A model generated the notes under the pieces. The model was not told the origin of the DNA. It searched no databases and saw only the letters and a list, made by a program, of their open reading frames with translations. A DNA stretch of 64,000 nucleotides from Enoplolaimus lenunculus (taxonomy: Eukaryota > Nematoda > Enoplea > Enoplida > Thoracostomopsidae), in assembly GCA_030248215.1 (NCBI GenBank), contig JASANG010003139.1, positions 1 through 64,000 on the forward strand, in the 5' to 3' direction. Shown here one piece after another: positions 1 to 12,100 of the stretch. The stretch's first letter is position 1. Every line of letters begins with the position of its first letter. The translations under genes were made by a program, and so were the position numbers.

Positions 1-163
1 ACGACAACAACAACGACGACGACACCAACAACAATAAGATACGAGTCTGCAAAGACTTCAATGACAGAGAGTAGCAATCAGAGCATGGAGAGGATTACAA
101 CTACGGTGGCAACTGGAGCAATATCTGACAATTATAATCCAAAACAACAAGTTGTTAAAGCAG
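1..163 (+). CDS. Receptor exon: Thr-rich extracellular stalk (partial)
   Basis: Frame 1 is open from the window edge: a run of eight Thr codons, then a Ser/Thr-rich stretch (TESSNQS, ITTTVATG) ending in KQQVVKA. A donor CAG/GTATTT follows position 163, so the exon ends in phase 1 with G. This G joins the AA that opens the sushi exon at 5071 to make Glu, giving VVKA-EYC. Such stretches are typical O-glycosylated stalks. The ACA/ACG run alone could be a microsatellite; the matching phase and the following sushi module are the reasons to call it coding. Confidence 0.6.
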
Positions 164-3100
164 GTATTTATGCGGGATTCATGTTATAACCGGGGCAGGT
201 GGGTCACGGTTTGTCCCATGTTGATTCAACGCCAACGTTAAAATTCTGGATTTATATTGTGTCAACAGACGAAACTAGAATGCTATATATGACTTTAGCT
301 TACAAACAACCGTTCTCAAATGGTCAATATGAACAAGGGTCGATATGTCACGTGATACTGTAGGACATTTATGCGAATATCATACGATATTCCAAAATTT
401 CAACGAATATCATATGCTATTCAGCGTTGCACTGTGCCGCGTATGCATAACATGATGGGTTGTACGCAGCACAACAAGTTTGTGTACAAATAATTAAAAA
501 TGTTTATCGAATTACTGAAGAAAAATCAAACCTGCGAGTAAATAAAGATAAAAGTAGCCAAGATTTCATTGCAGGATGACATAATGCATCATCAACATTA
601 AAGAATGTGGCCGCGTGGAAAGTGATGTTTCAATTCCGGAAAATTGCTAATTTCTCAATTAAAATTTCAGCGTGTATTGGAATTGAACATCATTTAATTT
701 CGTTAAATTCAATAGAATGAAGATTTTAAAATGAAATTAAAGTTCAATTCCAATACACGACCATTGAGTGCAGGATGTAATTTAAACTAAAAGGTTTTAA
801 ACAAGATTCTATAAAGTTACAATTTCCATGTCGTGTTCACTTAAACTGTTTACATGTTTGATTTCTGGAACACGTCTGGTATAATTGTTGCGTGTCCAGG
901 AGTCGTGTTGTAGTAAACTTGAGCTTTGTACCATCAGTAATATTTTGCAAAATTGTAAAATGCGCTGTTACAAACTACGTTAGATTACGTAGTCCGCGAC
1001 TATTAGGATTGGTCTATGGTTTAGCTTGTGTGTATCGGAATTGTATAAAATTTCGAAATGAACGGTTTGGAATGGGTACTGTTTTTCTCCACACAGCCAC
1101 ATTCTTTATTGTGGCTGATGCATAACACGATAAGAGATAAATCTCTTTATTCTCCTATACGGGCTCGTAGCCAAGAATGGGCCAGGGGGGCTCAGCCCCC
1201 CCCCCTGGAAAAAATGTTGCCCACCAAGAAGAGTTTCAACCTTGCTTGGAACTCATTGAAAATCCTTGAATGCCCCTCGTAAAATTTTTTAACCCCTCTA
1301 GCAAGGTGAGCTGGCTACGTGGCTGCTGGTATATTGCATTGACCCGAATAAGAGGGTGAAGGGTAATATGAGGGGGGTCTCCATTTTGAGTCCAAATCAA
1401 CTGGAGTCCGTATCTCTAATAAGAGTCCGTAAGCGGATAGAGTCCCTAAACCCTAATTAGTGTCCATAAATGTCAATTAACCCTAATTGTAGCGCATAAA
1501 TGACTGTAGGACCACATAATTTGAGTTCGAAACTTTAAAGCGTACATAAATTTTTAAAGTAATTTCCTAAGTATAACATTGTATTACCGCTCAAGCTATT
1601 GACACAAGACAAACAAACGTTTAATTCAACGGATAATTGCAGTACCGGACATATATCAGTAACGAAGGGCAGCGGAGCGTGGGTTGAAAATAAATAACAG
1701 TCCGTAACTGAATAACAAGGGGGGTACCCTGTGAAGAGGCCAAATAAATATCAGTCCCACCTCTTATTCGGGTCACTGCACTACAGTACATACCTGGCTG
1801 AGTTGTAAAAACATAATATAAATCCGACTCTAGAATAAGATGAATTTTACTTAATTTGAATGTTTAGGCTTAACTCCTTTAAGTCGTTAAGCATACAGTC
1901 AAATGTACCTAATAACAATTTTCAGTTGCCCAAACTAAAAGTAGTTAAAGCCAATAAATATACTATTGAACCATCCAACCGTTTCACTCGGTGATCGGTC
2001 TTATATCGAACTAGTGTATGCTGAGGATCGAAAATTATGCACATTTTTCGCATATGGTTTGCTCTGCTCCTGTACCAATTTTGCTTTTAACTGCCTGCAA
2101 TAGTTAATTTGAAATACTATTGCTAACTGATGATAGTTGCTATCAGGGTTGTTGCCTTGAAAAAATTACCGAAAAAATGTTTTTTTTTCCATTTTTTCAT
2201 TTTTTTCCGCGGGAGTGGAAAAAAATGAAAAAATGAAAAATATGAAACGATTCTTAAAAATATTAATTTGCAAGTAAATATAGTATAAAATGTACGTTTT
2301 TAGATGACATGTATATAACTAATTTTCATGCAACACATTAACAGTGACCGTGTGTATATGTCCACCAGGACACTTTATATGTCCGAAAAACGCGAAAATT
2401 GCAGCATATAAATATATGACTGGATTTCAGAATTGAAACTTTGCCTACGGTTATTCCATGCCAAAACTTAAATTCTTAAAAAAATTCTAATTTTAAGGTC
2501 CCAAGTTCCTCCACTGGACTCAAAATGTTTTTGTCGAAAAATTATACAAATTATATATCATTTGACACAAGTTGCGGAGCTAAAGACGAATACTGTTAAA
2601 TATTTTCCAATCAGACGTCTGCCTAACGAGTCAGTGATATATAATTTATCCAACTTATCGAAAAAAATTTGGGCACCAGGGGGCTGCAGAACTTGTGACC
2701 TTAAAAATCGAATTTTTCAAAAATTCAGATTTGGGCATGGAATGATCCAGAGGATGTCATCAGAAGCTCAAATATGCAAAAACTTTCAAACTGCAAGCGT
2801 TTTTGGGCAAACGACGACTAAGGGTGGGCAAACCGATCGCTCAGACAAAGAATGAAATTTTTTCCATTTTTTTCCGGAAAAAAATGGAAAAAGCTCATTT
2901 TTTCCGGTCATAATTTTTTCCGGAAAAAAACAACCCCAGTTGCTATATACATTTGATAATATGGGTCCTTAGGTCCGACATTGACCAACTCCGAGGTCGT
3001 TTTATGTGAACATACTGTATTTTCAAATCTTACTTTTTCGTCGCATTCACCTGCCAGTAACATAGCAACGAAGCAGTTTTGTTGACGGCGGATACGAATT

Positions 3101-6100
3101 AATTGGTGATCCGTAATCAGTCAACACTTCGAATATTGCTAATATTCTGTACTAGTACAATGTTACTTACAGTGAGTTGATTTTAACTCAGATTGAATTG
3201 AATTACTCAATCTGAGTTAGGACTATCAGGACTCACCATTCGGAGTTGATTCAACTCATTCTGATTTAAATAATCAACTCTCCCGGAGTCAACTCAACTC
3301 ACATAGAAAATCAACTGAACTGAACGTGAGTTAAAGTTTACTGTTATTAACTCAGAAATAACTAACTTTCCGTCTGCGTTGATTAATTAACTCACTGGGA
3401 TTTACAGTGTAGCCGTAGTTGCACATTTGTGCAATTTTATTAAACCACGGAGATTTCAAATAAACGCTTTCCTATCATGTATAAAATCTCAAACTTAAAC
3501 ACTATTTGAATGTATTCCATAAATAATGCAGCAATTTTACACTTACAAATTCGATGAATGAATCTATATGTATAAATACTAGTGCAGAAAGATAATGTTA
3601 TATATTTTATAAAACTACCTTTGCTACTGAGTTGGAGCGGTGCTCAAAATACGTATGTGTGGTGTTCCAGCTTTAATAAAAATTTGTTTGTTTACTATTT
3701 TTTGTGAGCTTTGTTTATTGATACATTTCAAAGTAAACGCTATTCAATTTGCAAAGCATGACGTATTATTACACACTGTACGAATTAAGTTATTTTAACC
3801 ATACGGCGATTCGGGTTTTATTGGAAATGTCATATCACTTGACAGTATTTTTGTTTTAGATTGGCGTAAATTACGTCAAATTATTGAATTATACTTCGTC
3901 GTCAAAAACCAACGAAAAAAACTTCCGCGACCTGGATCAGGTTTAACGGAAAATGTCGAAAATCTTCCAAAAGCGTTTGTGATCAAAAAAGAGGTCAAGT
4001 TCAACATAGATGATATTCCGATTCGTAAGCGAACCAGTATTTGGTCATAGTAGCAAATTCTTAACAGGTTCACATCAACAATACTTCCAGTTTGGGATAG
4101 GTCTTGTAACTTTTGAACCGGTGAATGCCGAGGCTCAATGTTCAGCTTAGTTTACTCATAGGATTTGCTTTACTTCTGTACCTATTTTGAGTTCAACAAC
4201 TGCAATAGTTAGTGAGTTTGAAAACCTATTACTAATTGATGATAATTGGTCAGTTTATTCAAATAGCAATTTTTTTGATGTTAGCCACAAATAGGCATCT
4301 TTTCGCAAATCGAAGTGTTTATATGACTTTATACCAAAATTGTAACAGAAGTATAAGTATCTGCAAACTAACCTAAGTGAAAATCACAAACTATGCTTAG
4401 TTGGAGGCGTATTCAAGGAAACATTTATCCTGCAATAATAATATTCTTTTGTTTTGTAAGATATTCAATGTACCTCGTGTGAATACCTAAGGCAGGGCCC
4501 GTATTCTCAAATGTGTGTAGTGCCTATCACCAGTTGGTAATAAGTCTTGTAACTTTCAAACCAGTGAATGCTGAGGCTTAAACCTCAGCGCGTTTCTCGC
4601 ATATGATTTTTTCTACTAATGTACGAATTTTCAGCTCAACAGCTACAAAAGTTAGTGAGTTTGAAAAGGTATTACTAATCTTATAATACTCACTAAAAAT
4701 ATACTTAAAATTAAGTAAAACTGTTGCCGAATTAAGTGTCGGTTTTACTTACTGTGGTGCTTGGCAGTTTTACTTAATTTTAAAGGAAAGACAAAATTTT
4801 CAGCTTCATATTTACTTTAATTAATCAGAAAATGACAGCAGTAGTTTTACTTATTTACATTATTTAAGTAAAGATTTACTCAATATTTAGCACACTTATA
4901 CTTAAAAAAGTTAGTAAAATATAACTATAGTATTTTAAGTAGAGTTTACAGGGTAGTTGCAATACACATTTGAGAATATGGGCTTAGGAGCGAAATAAAA
5001 CTTGAAATGCAGAAAGTTTCTGGTACGAATTGTGTTTTAACAATTATACACCCATGTCGCATAATTGCAGAATATTGTTTAATTCCTGAAATTAACAACG
5101 GTTCGGTGAAATCAGCTGCATTGAACGACGAAATCATGCGAAACGATACGTATTATTTTGTTCGACAAGGCGAAACGGTTAATTTCGTTTGTGAAGAAGA
5201 CAACGAACTGACTGGATTGGCGAAACTTCGTTGTTCAAGCGACGGCAGCTATGAAGATGATTTGCCGACATGCAGTAAGCAACTTTTCGACCTAACAATA
5301 ACTTGGAATGCTAAACAATACATAGATGGGCCCGAAGCCAGACGGGAGCCAGGGGGGGTGCTCAGTATTTTTGGAATCCACAGCAAATTATCAATCAGTC
5401 TTGCTTGTAAGTCATTGAAAACCCAAGTATGCCCGCTCCTGAAAATTTTTTAACCCCTTCAGCAAGGTAAGCACATATAGCGTACAGTAAAAATTGCGTT
5501 TCATAACTTTTGGCTGCACTGGTCAAAAAATTCTAGATTTCACCGATTTACACAGAGCCCAGCCTATCATGACAGAGATAAGCTAAATTACGCACATGTT
5601 TTAGAAATGTTTCCTGTAATTATGCTCTAAGTTGGAGATGGGGTTATAAACAGACTGATGCAGTAATACCTTTAGTTTTCTTTGAAAATTAGTAATATAT
5701 GTTTATTGTATTAAACTAAAAACTGTTTCAGCGTACCGTGATCCGAAACAGGTGAGAAATAAATTGTTTTTTACAGCGGCGCCAATTAAAGTACGATATA
5801 TCTTGTGCCAATTTGCAAAGTATAGATCAAACAAGGTTTGTACAGTATACAAACGAAGCTTTGTGAGCTTGTGCTGCAAGTTAATTGAATATAACTTGTG
5901 GGTAATGCAGTTTTTATTACTGTTGTTTTAATCAGCCAATCAAATGGCGCTTCAAAGTTAGTCTGCATTCCAGTAGTTGTTTGGGCTGCCCCGAACAGTA
6001 ATTGTCGTTTGCGACATCCCAGTTGTCAACTGGGGTAAATAGCTGCTTGGAACGACATATATAGTCTTTTCTTAACAACTGTACACTCTCAAAATGTGTG

Positions 6101-9100
6101 AATCATCCATTGCAAATATTTTTTATGCATAAATCAGGGGCGAACGGTTCTTCCGCGGCACTGCAATAGACCAAGCTTCAGTTTAACCCTCAACGGCCCG
6201 GCAAAATTTTCACCTTAATCAGCCCAACGGTCTACATATGTAGACAACACAACTAGCGTTAGTTTTGGCTTATCTCAGGGTGCTCTCCTCCTTTAACTGG
6301 CTTGAGACAGTCAGAACTAGTGTTCTGGCGGAGTTCCACCCGCTCCCCGTCCAGCCTCCCACTGCGGGCGCGTTGTCCAGTTAAGCACAGTCGTTGCACG
6401 TTATGGTGCGATTCATGTGGTTCTTGCACACTTGTTTTCCACATGACGAACAGCTCAATCTCGTAGATTTGTGACAACTTGTGACCTGACATTTGGTCGG
6501 TTTACCAGATGTAGAAGGTTCGTTTCGCTTTTGAGGCAGCCCGTAAGCCATAAATGAATCCTTTGATTTTGCGTAAATTTTTTCACTACTGTAACGTTTG
6601 GTCATATTGTCTTGCGCTAGTTGTTCGGCTACTTTTTTCATGAAAACATTGCGTGACTTTTGATATCCGTTCAGTTTCATGACAATGAATGCGTTGTGCA
6701 ACGCAATATCAATCATATTGAAAACGCAGACTAGAGGATAACGATTCGTTTTGCGTTTGCAGGTAAAATCATCAATGCAAGAGTCCATTTCATCAACCCC
6801 GCCTTTTCCCAAATTATAATCCAAGATAACTGCTGGTTTTTTGTCCTCTCTGCTGGTGCAAACTTCGTTTTTCACATGAACTGAACTTAGTAATAGCACA
6901 TTTTTATTTTTCTTTGGACAATAAGACGCCAACATTATGCGGTTATTGTGGTCCCATAAAAATCGGGTGCTATAGACCTCTTGTTCTTTTGTTGACTTTA
7001 GCACCGGAGGTACGCTGCGGCGATTTGCCATTATTGTGCCTGTGCACGTTAGCCCACTTTGTAATAGGTCCACAGCCAATTCATGGGATGTGAAATAGCG
7101 GTCCATGAAAATGTTTCGCTGAGTGTTACAGTATGGTTGAATAAGATCCATTACGATGCGTTTAGCAAGCCCTACGGCCCGTTCGCCTTCACGCCCTGTA
7201 TAAATATTTCCTTTTAGGGCATATCCATTCCGAGCATCGCAAAGCCAGAATATTTTTACGCCGTACTTAGCAGGTTTCGCCGGCATGTACGCTCGCCCCG
7301 GTGCATATCCTCTATACCCGTAGAGCTGTTCATCTACTGTAAGTGATTCGGACGGTATATAATGAAGACGTAAGTTGGACTGAAATAGGTCCCAAACATC
7401 TCGTATAGCAGCCATTTTGTCACTTTTTTGATGCTCCCGGCGAGTCAGTTTGTTGTCGAATGTTACATTTTCCAGCAACTGTTTCATTCTGTTTTTTGAC
7501 AGCGCGCAGCGGTAAAAGGGCCTGCTGTCGTTTTTGGTGAATAGTGAAGCCACTGGAGACATGTTATCGCGATCTGCACCAGCTCTGATTACCACCCCAA
7601 GCCAAGCTTTCAGCTCGCACATTGGTAGCGTTGAAAAATTGCGCGCCCGCAGTCGCCTACTAGTGAGTCGCTGAATTGTATGTAAAATGGGCTCGTTTAT
7701 ATAAAGATAAAATGCTTGTGACTCTGTTGTAGGGTTTACTGCAGTGCCTTCGCGAAAGCGAATTATATTTCTAGCTAACACACGGACAGGCGGTGTTGTA
7801 GAATGCCACTCAACACCCGTCGCTGACAAAAACACATTACTTCCACTAGAAGTCTCGTCCATATCGCTCAACTCACTACTAGATGCGTCCGATTGTTTTT
7901 GTAATTCACCATCACTATCTTGCTCATAAATAGCAGCCTCTTCACTACTGCATTGACCTAACTCAACTGATTCTGAGTCGTCATTTGAACTATTGTCGTC
8001 CGGTTTGTCATCTTCTGTCTCTGAATCACTTGGTTCTAATACACGTCGTACGACCTCAGTCAAAGATAATTTATGCAAACCTGACATTTCCCTGACTTTA
8101 CCTCACCATACAAAACCGTATGTAAGAACAAAACGTTCCAATTCTTGTCAAAACTCAAACTATGATCAAATCAACATCTGTCTACATATGTAGACGGTCG
8201 GGTTATATAGGTATATGACTCACTGTACAGCAAACTTTTGTTCCCACAATGCTATAAGTTTTTTATACTACTATAACAGAATAATTATCGATGGAAATTA
8301 AACAATAGATTCTTAACTATAGCACCTGCCGAACAATCAATTGCCGAACTGGTTATGTCTACATATGTAGACTGTCGGGCCATTGAGGGTTAAACTAATT
8401 TTTGCCTAGAAGTGATGCTTGGGTTTAGAAATATGCCTATGGTACGGTTCTGAACTTGTTCTTTGCTTTGGTCCAATTTTATACTATATCGTCTACGTTA
8501 CATTTAGGGCCGTCCTAGTTTCTGGTGGTACTATAAAAAAAGTAGACTTAGATTTTGCACTACATTTTTGCTTACGCTTAGGAATATGCTTAATCTTCTG
8601 TTAGGGTTCTAAAAGCAACTTTGGCCAAATAAAACTGCATAAGAACCACGCAAATGGTCAAGTACAGAGTACTGATCACAAAAGTATTTGTGCTGGTTGC
8701 GAATTTTAGTATTTTTAGCAATATAGCGCTTAATTGAACTTACAAATATGTGTGTCGTCTTAATTGTTTTTGCCCTTATATTTAGCGACCATGCCAGGCC
8801 CGTAGCTAGCTCACATTGCTGGGGGATAGGCGATAAAACATTTTCAGGAGAGGCATACAAAGGATTTTTTTGACTTTCAAGCAAGGTTAAAAATTTTCTT
8901 GCGGGGGTAAAAATATTTCCAGATAGGCTGAGTATCCCTGGGTATCCCTTGGCTTTGGACCCGGACTATAGTACCGGGATGTAAGCCTTTGCTGTAATTT
9001 GTTTATGACGATGATGAACGGAAATAATTTAAAGTGTTTTGTTATAGAAACCATATTCAGAAACAATTGTTTTAATTCTAAAAAGCGGTCAAGTACTCGG

Positions 9101-12100
9101 TTGCAGTTGGCTTTGCATTGCAGTTTTTGGTTGTTTATTAATGTTTGCAATATTGAGGTACGTCGATGTGTTTGGCAACAAAGTTATATCTAAAAACTTC
9201 AGAAATGTTTTCTTTGAGTATTTATTGCCGCAAATTATACTTAAATTCTTGGCTCTCCAAACATAAATAAAGGTTTTAATTTTAAAACGAAACTACAAAA
9301 ATATCAGTTTCGTGTCAGAACAATTTTTAGAAAAAACAGATTTTTCGTTAACGAGTCAAGTACTGTAGTGACCGGAATAAGAGGGGGTAATAAAAAGGGG
9401 CTCTTATTTTGACTTCAGATCAATAGGAATCCGTATCATTAATAAGAGTCATGCAACCGGATAGAGTCCCTAAGCCCTAATTAGAGTACATAACATTGAC
9501 CTTGTTATAAGCTGCAATCAGAAACATTGATCTATGTTAGATTTCAGAAATGTAGGTATTTACTTAAAAAATTCCTGCAAACAAGTTGTTGTTACTCATG
9601 GTTATTCACATAGAAAAACACTGAGAATGTATGAAAAATAAATCCTCAACAATTGGACACCCGACAACTGGACGCCCCAACGACATCCTAAAGCTTATAA
9701 ATAAACTTAACCCTTTCTGACATGAATATTTTCTATTTCCTCTGAGACCTACTTTTATGATTGGATTCGAACTCCAGTGATTGGAGTGGGAGGCGTATAC
9801 CATCACCACTCAGCTATAGGAGCTTGACGATCGAGCCTGAGGGTGCTCTCACGTCTTGTGGTGATTTAGTACTATGTTTACGTGTTACAATTGTTAAACA
9901 CGGTGCGATATGTACTTTTTAACGTATATACACTGCGCTGAGTTGCCTACAGGGTACTCAATGTGAGAAGGGGTTAAGTATAATCCTAAACGTAATCCTA
10001 AGTCTAAGCACAACGATGCGCGCCGAATTGTCGGGTCGATGAAATTTCGGATTACAAGTTGTCGATTGTTGAATCGCCGGCCGTCGAATTGTCGTGATAC
10101 TCAGAAGAAGTTGCTTTAGCATACCCATCTTTTATTTTCTTAATTTCAATTAATTTTATAAAAACAATTATTTTGGGTTCCAAATAATTTTGCAGAAAGT
10201 TTACTACAGAACGGTGCGTTCAAATGGGACAAGAGATATCGCTTTTGGTTGCATATTTGCTACTTTTGATTGGACTTGAATATGAAACTGACGTAAGTTA
10301 GCGCAATATAAGCTTTTCCTAGTTTTCTGCTTCAGATTCGCAGATTTTGCTTCAACAGTAATACTGTATGTAATGATGAACAGGTGTGTAAACATGGTAT
10401 TTATATTTCAAGGTCGCTAAAATATGAAACTAACTTATAATATTAAATGTTTAATTGCCTCTAAAAACAAGTATATAAAACGTTCTCACTCCATACTAAC
10501 ATTTGGCAATTATCGTCCAACTTTGCGCAATGTGCAAAAGTGTTTGTAACTATATAAAATCTGTAGGAAAATTTTCTAGTTATAGAGCAATCTCGTCTAT
10601 GTGGTATGAAACTATTGTAAACAAGGTTTGCTTGAAACTTGCCCAAAATACGTATGTGGAGCGTTCTAGCTTTAATAATATAGACATATTTTAAAGTTAG
10701 AAAACAAAAACTCGACTTTGTAGTTAATTTTAGTCAAATTCGCTAATTTGCGAATCAATGGCAATGGTGATTCAAACATGTTTCATAGTAAACGCGGCGT
10801 TTTTAGCAATCGAAGCCATCAATTGTGTTGCAATTTGCATGAATCTAACTTCGGCCGGCGTCGTTATGTCTAAATTTCAGTGTATAACCTTGGCGTTAGG
10901 TACGAGTCAGGCAAAGTTTACGTTTTATAACCGAGGCAGCTTGGGACATGCTTTTATGGCTATTAGACTATTAGGTAACCTTTTGTCTGCTTATAAACCC
11001 CGTATTATTTTAAAAATTCGCATTCTTGAGTCAACATTACAAAATTGACCTGTCATATAATAGAGCAATTTGAACTTCGAATTTTTAATTATGACGCTAG
11101 TTTTCAGCGATTTTGCGTGCGAAACAAAAAAGTCAGCGCATATTTGACGTTTTAAAGCGTAGTTATGCCTGTCTGTAGTCCAACTTTCTATTCACTTAAC
11201 GCCACCAGGATCACACTGTCCCGCTGAATATTATTGTGATCCTCGCTATAATTTTGGAATATTATATGATGTTCGCATGCGCCACACTATCTATCGTATG
11301 ACAAGGTTCAGCTAATTTTGGTTGCATCCGATTTTTGGTATTTCTCATCTTCAGTTGCAGCTGGTTACGAAGATACTGCATTATGCTTAACCCGAAATAA
11401 TAATGTGTAATTTTCATATAAGAATATCCATTTTAGCTGCAGGATTGTGCTGCACTGCGATGACTGCGGTTTCCGCAATTGGACGTTACGGATCAGACTT
11501 CTCGTTAGTATTATCGAGAGTGGATGATATATAACATAACAAGAGTGTTCAAACGAATGTACCCAACACACGTTGCGTTTTAGCCAACCCCGCGTTATTT
11601 AAGTGGGGAGGGGGGGTTGAAATTTGCACAGTGCGAAAGAAACCCATAATATGCCATGCCAAAAAGTATTCTGTATATTGTCTAAAAACTACAGAGTATT
11701 ATATCATGGGACATCGACCCCCCTCTAAATAAGGCAGTACAACCAAAATGCAACGCGTGATTCTACTTTTTGTGCCACGCGAAATCCGACAATTGCATAC
11801 TCTTGTCCGTGATCATCCACTCTTCGTACTATCAAGAGTGTATAACGACCACTTTCTGCAAAACTGTGAAAAACTGGGTGCATTCTGCATAAAAAAGACT
11901 CTACCAATCGTGGGTCGCATTTTTGGCCTGCCCTTCCCCTTTAAATAAGGAATCTATATGAAGCTGTATATGCTACTCATTGCTTTTAGATATGGTCATA
12001 TACAACTGAAGTATTAGCTGGGTTTTTGAAACCCTACTTATGTAGTAACTTGTCGTTTTTAATACGTTGCCTAAGTTAAGTAAATACTTAAGTCGACTTT

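Larger units (their letters stand above)
164..5070 (+). other. Receptor intron between stalk and sushi exons
   Basis: No further exon is seen in these 4.9 kb. The intron holds a fragment of the GTTATAACC repeat family (174-480), a small inverted repeat (arms 671-700 and 733-759), a G-rich MITE (1161-1323), a MITE with 16-bp perfect ends (1340-1775), a hAT-like element nested in another repeat (2144-2938), a mariner-like MITE (3158-3409) and two copies of the TATTCTCAAATGTG repeat (about 4085-4310 and 4498-4980). The stretches 780-1160 and 3420-4080 show nothing I can assign. Confidence 0.6.
6187..8389. mobile_element. Complete piggyBac-superfamily transposon
   Basis: The element is flanked on both sides by TTAA (6183-6186 and 8390-8393), the specific piggyBac target. 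The terminal inverted repeats start CCCTCAACGGCCCG (left) and CCCTCAATGGCCCG (right, reverse complement), differing at one of 14 positions. It encodes one intact transposase on the - strand (6381-8087). Three copies of a 16-bp palindrome sit in the subterminal DNA. Near-identical ends, a whole reading frame and both target copies suggest a recent and possibly still mobile insertion. It lies antisense in a receptor intron. Confidence 0.93.
6136..8450. mobile_element. TTAGGC-type MITE split by the piggyBac insertion
   Basis: Sequence left of the transposon (AGGGGCGAACGG ... CAAGCTTCAG) continues on the right (ACTAATTTTTGCCTAG ... GGTACGGTTC). Together they resemble the intact element at 56726-57002. 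The TTAA used as target lies inside the MITE. Confidence 0.6.
9158..10733 (+). other. Receptor intron TM2-TM3
   Basis: It holds a fragment of the CCGAATAAGAG MITE (about 9370-9500), a GACAACT/AATTGTCG-type MITE (about 9650-10095) interrupted by a tRNA-like sequence, and the ACGTATGTG repeat at about 10600-10690. No other exon is seen. Confidence 0.5.

Noticed and set aside
5912-6031. Open stretch FITVVLISQSNGASKLVCIP as a receptor exon
   Set aside because: The acceptor-like GCAG gives a phase that does not fit the preceding exon, and no TM1 or GPS motif is present.
8610-8740. Open stretch before TM2 (QSTDHKSICAGCEF) as a GPS motif
   Set aside because: Spacing and residues do not match the C-x-C-x-H-L-T GPS pattern, and the candidate acceptor lies in a MITE end.
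10503-10694. 63-codon + frame with MWYETIVNKVCLKLAQNTYV
   Set aside because: The same sequence recurs in part at 19270-19345 and 3635-3680, so it is a repeat and not a receptor exon.
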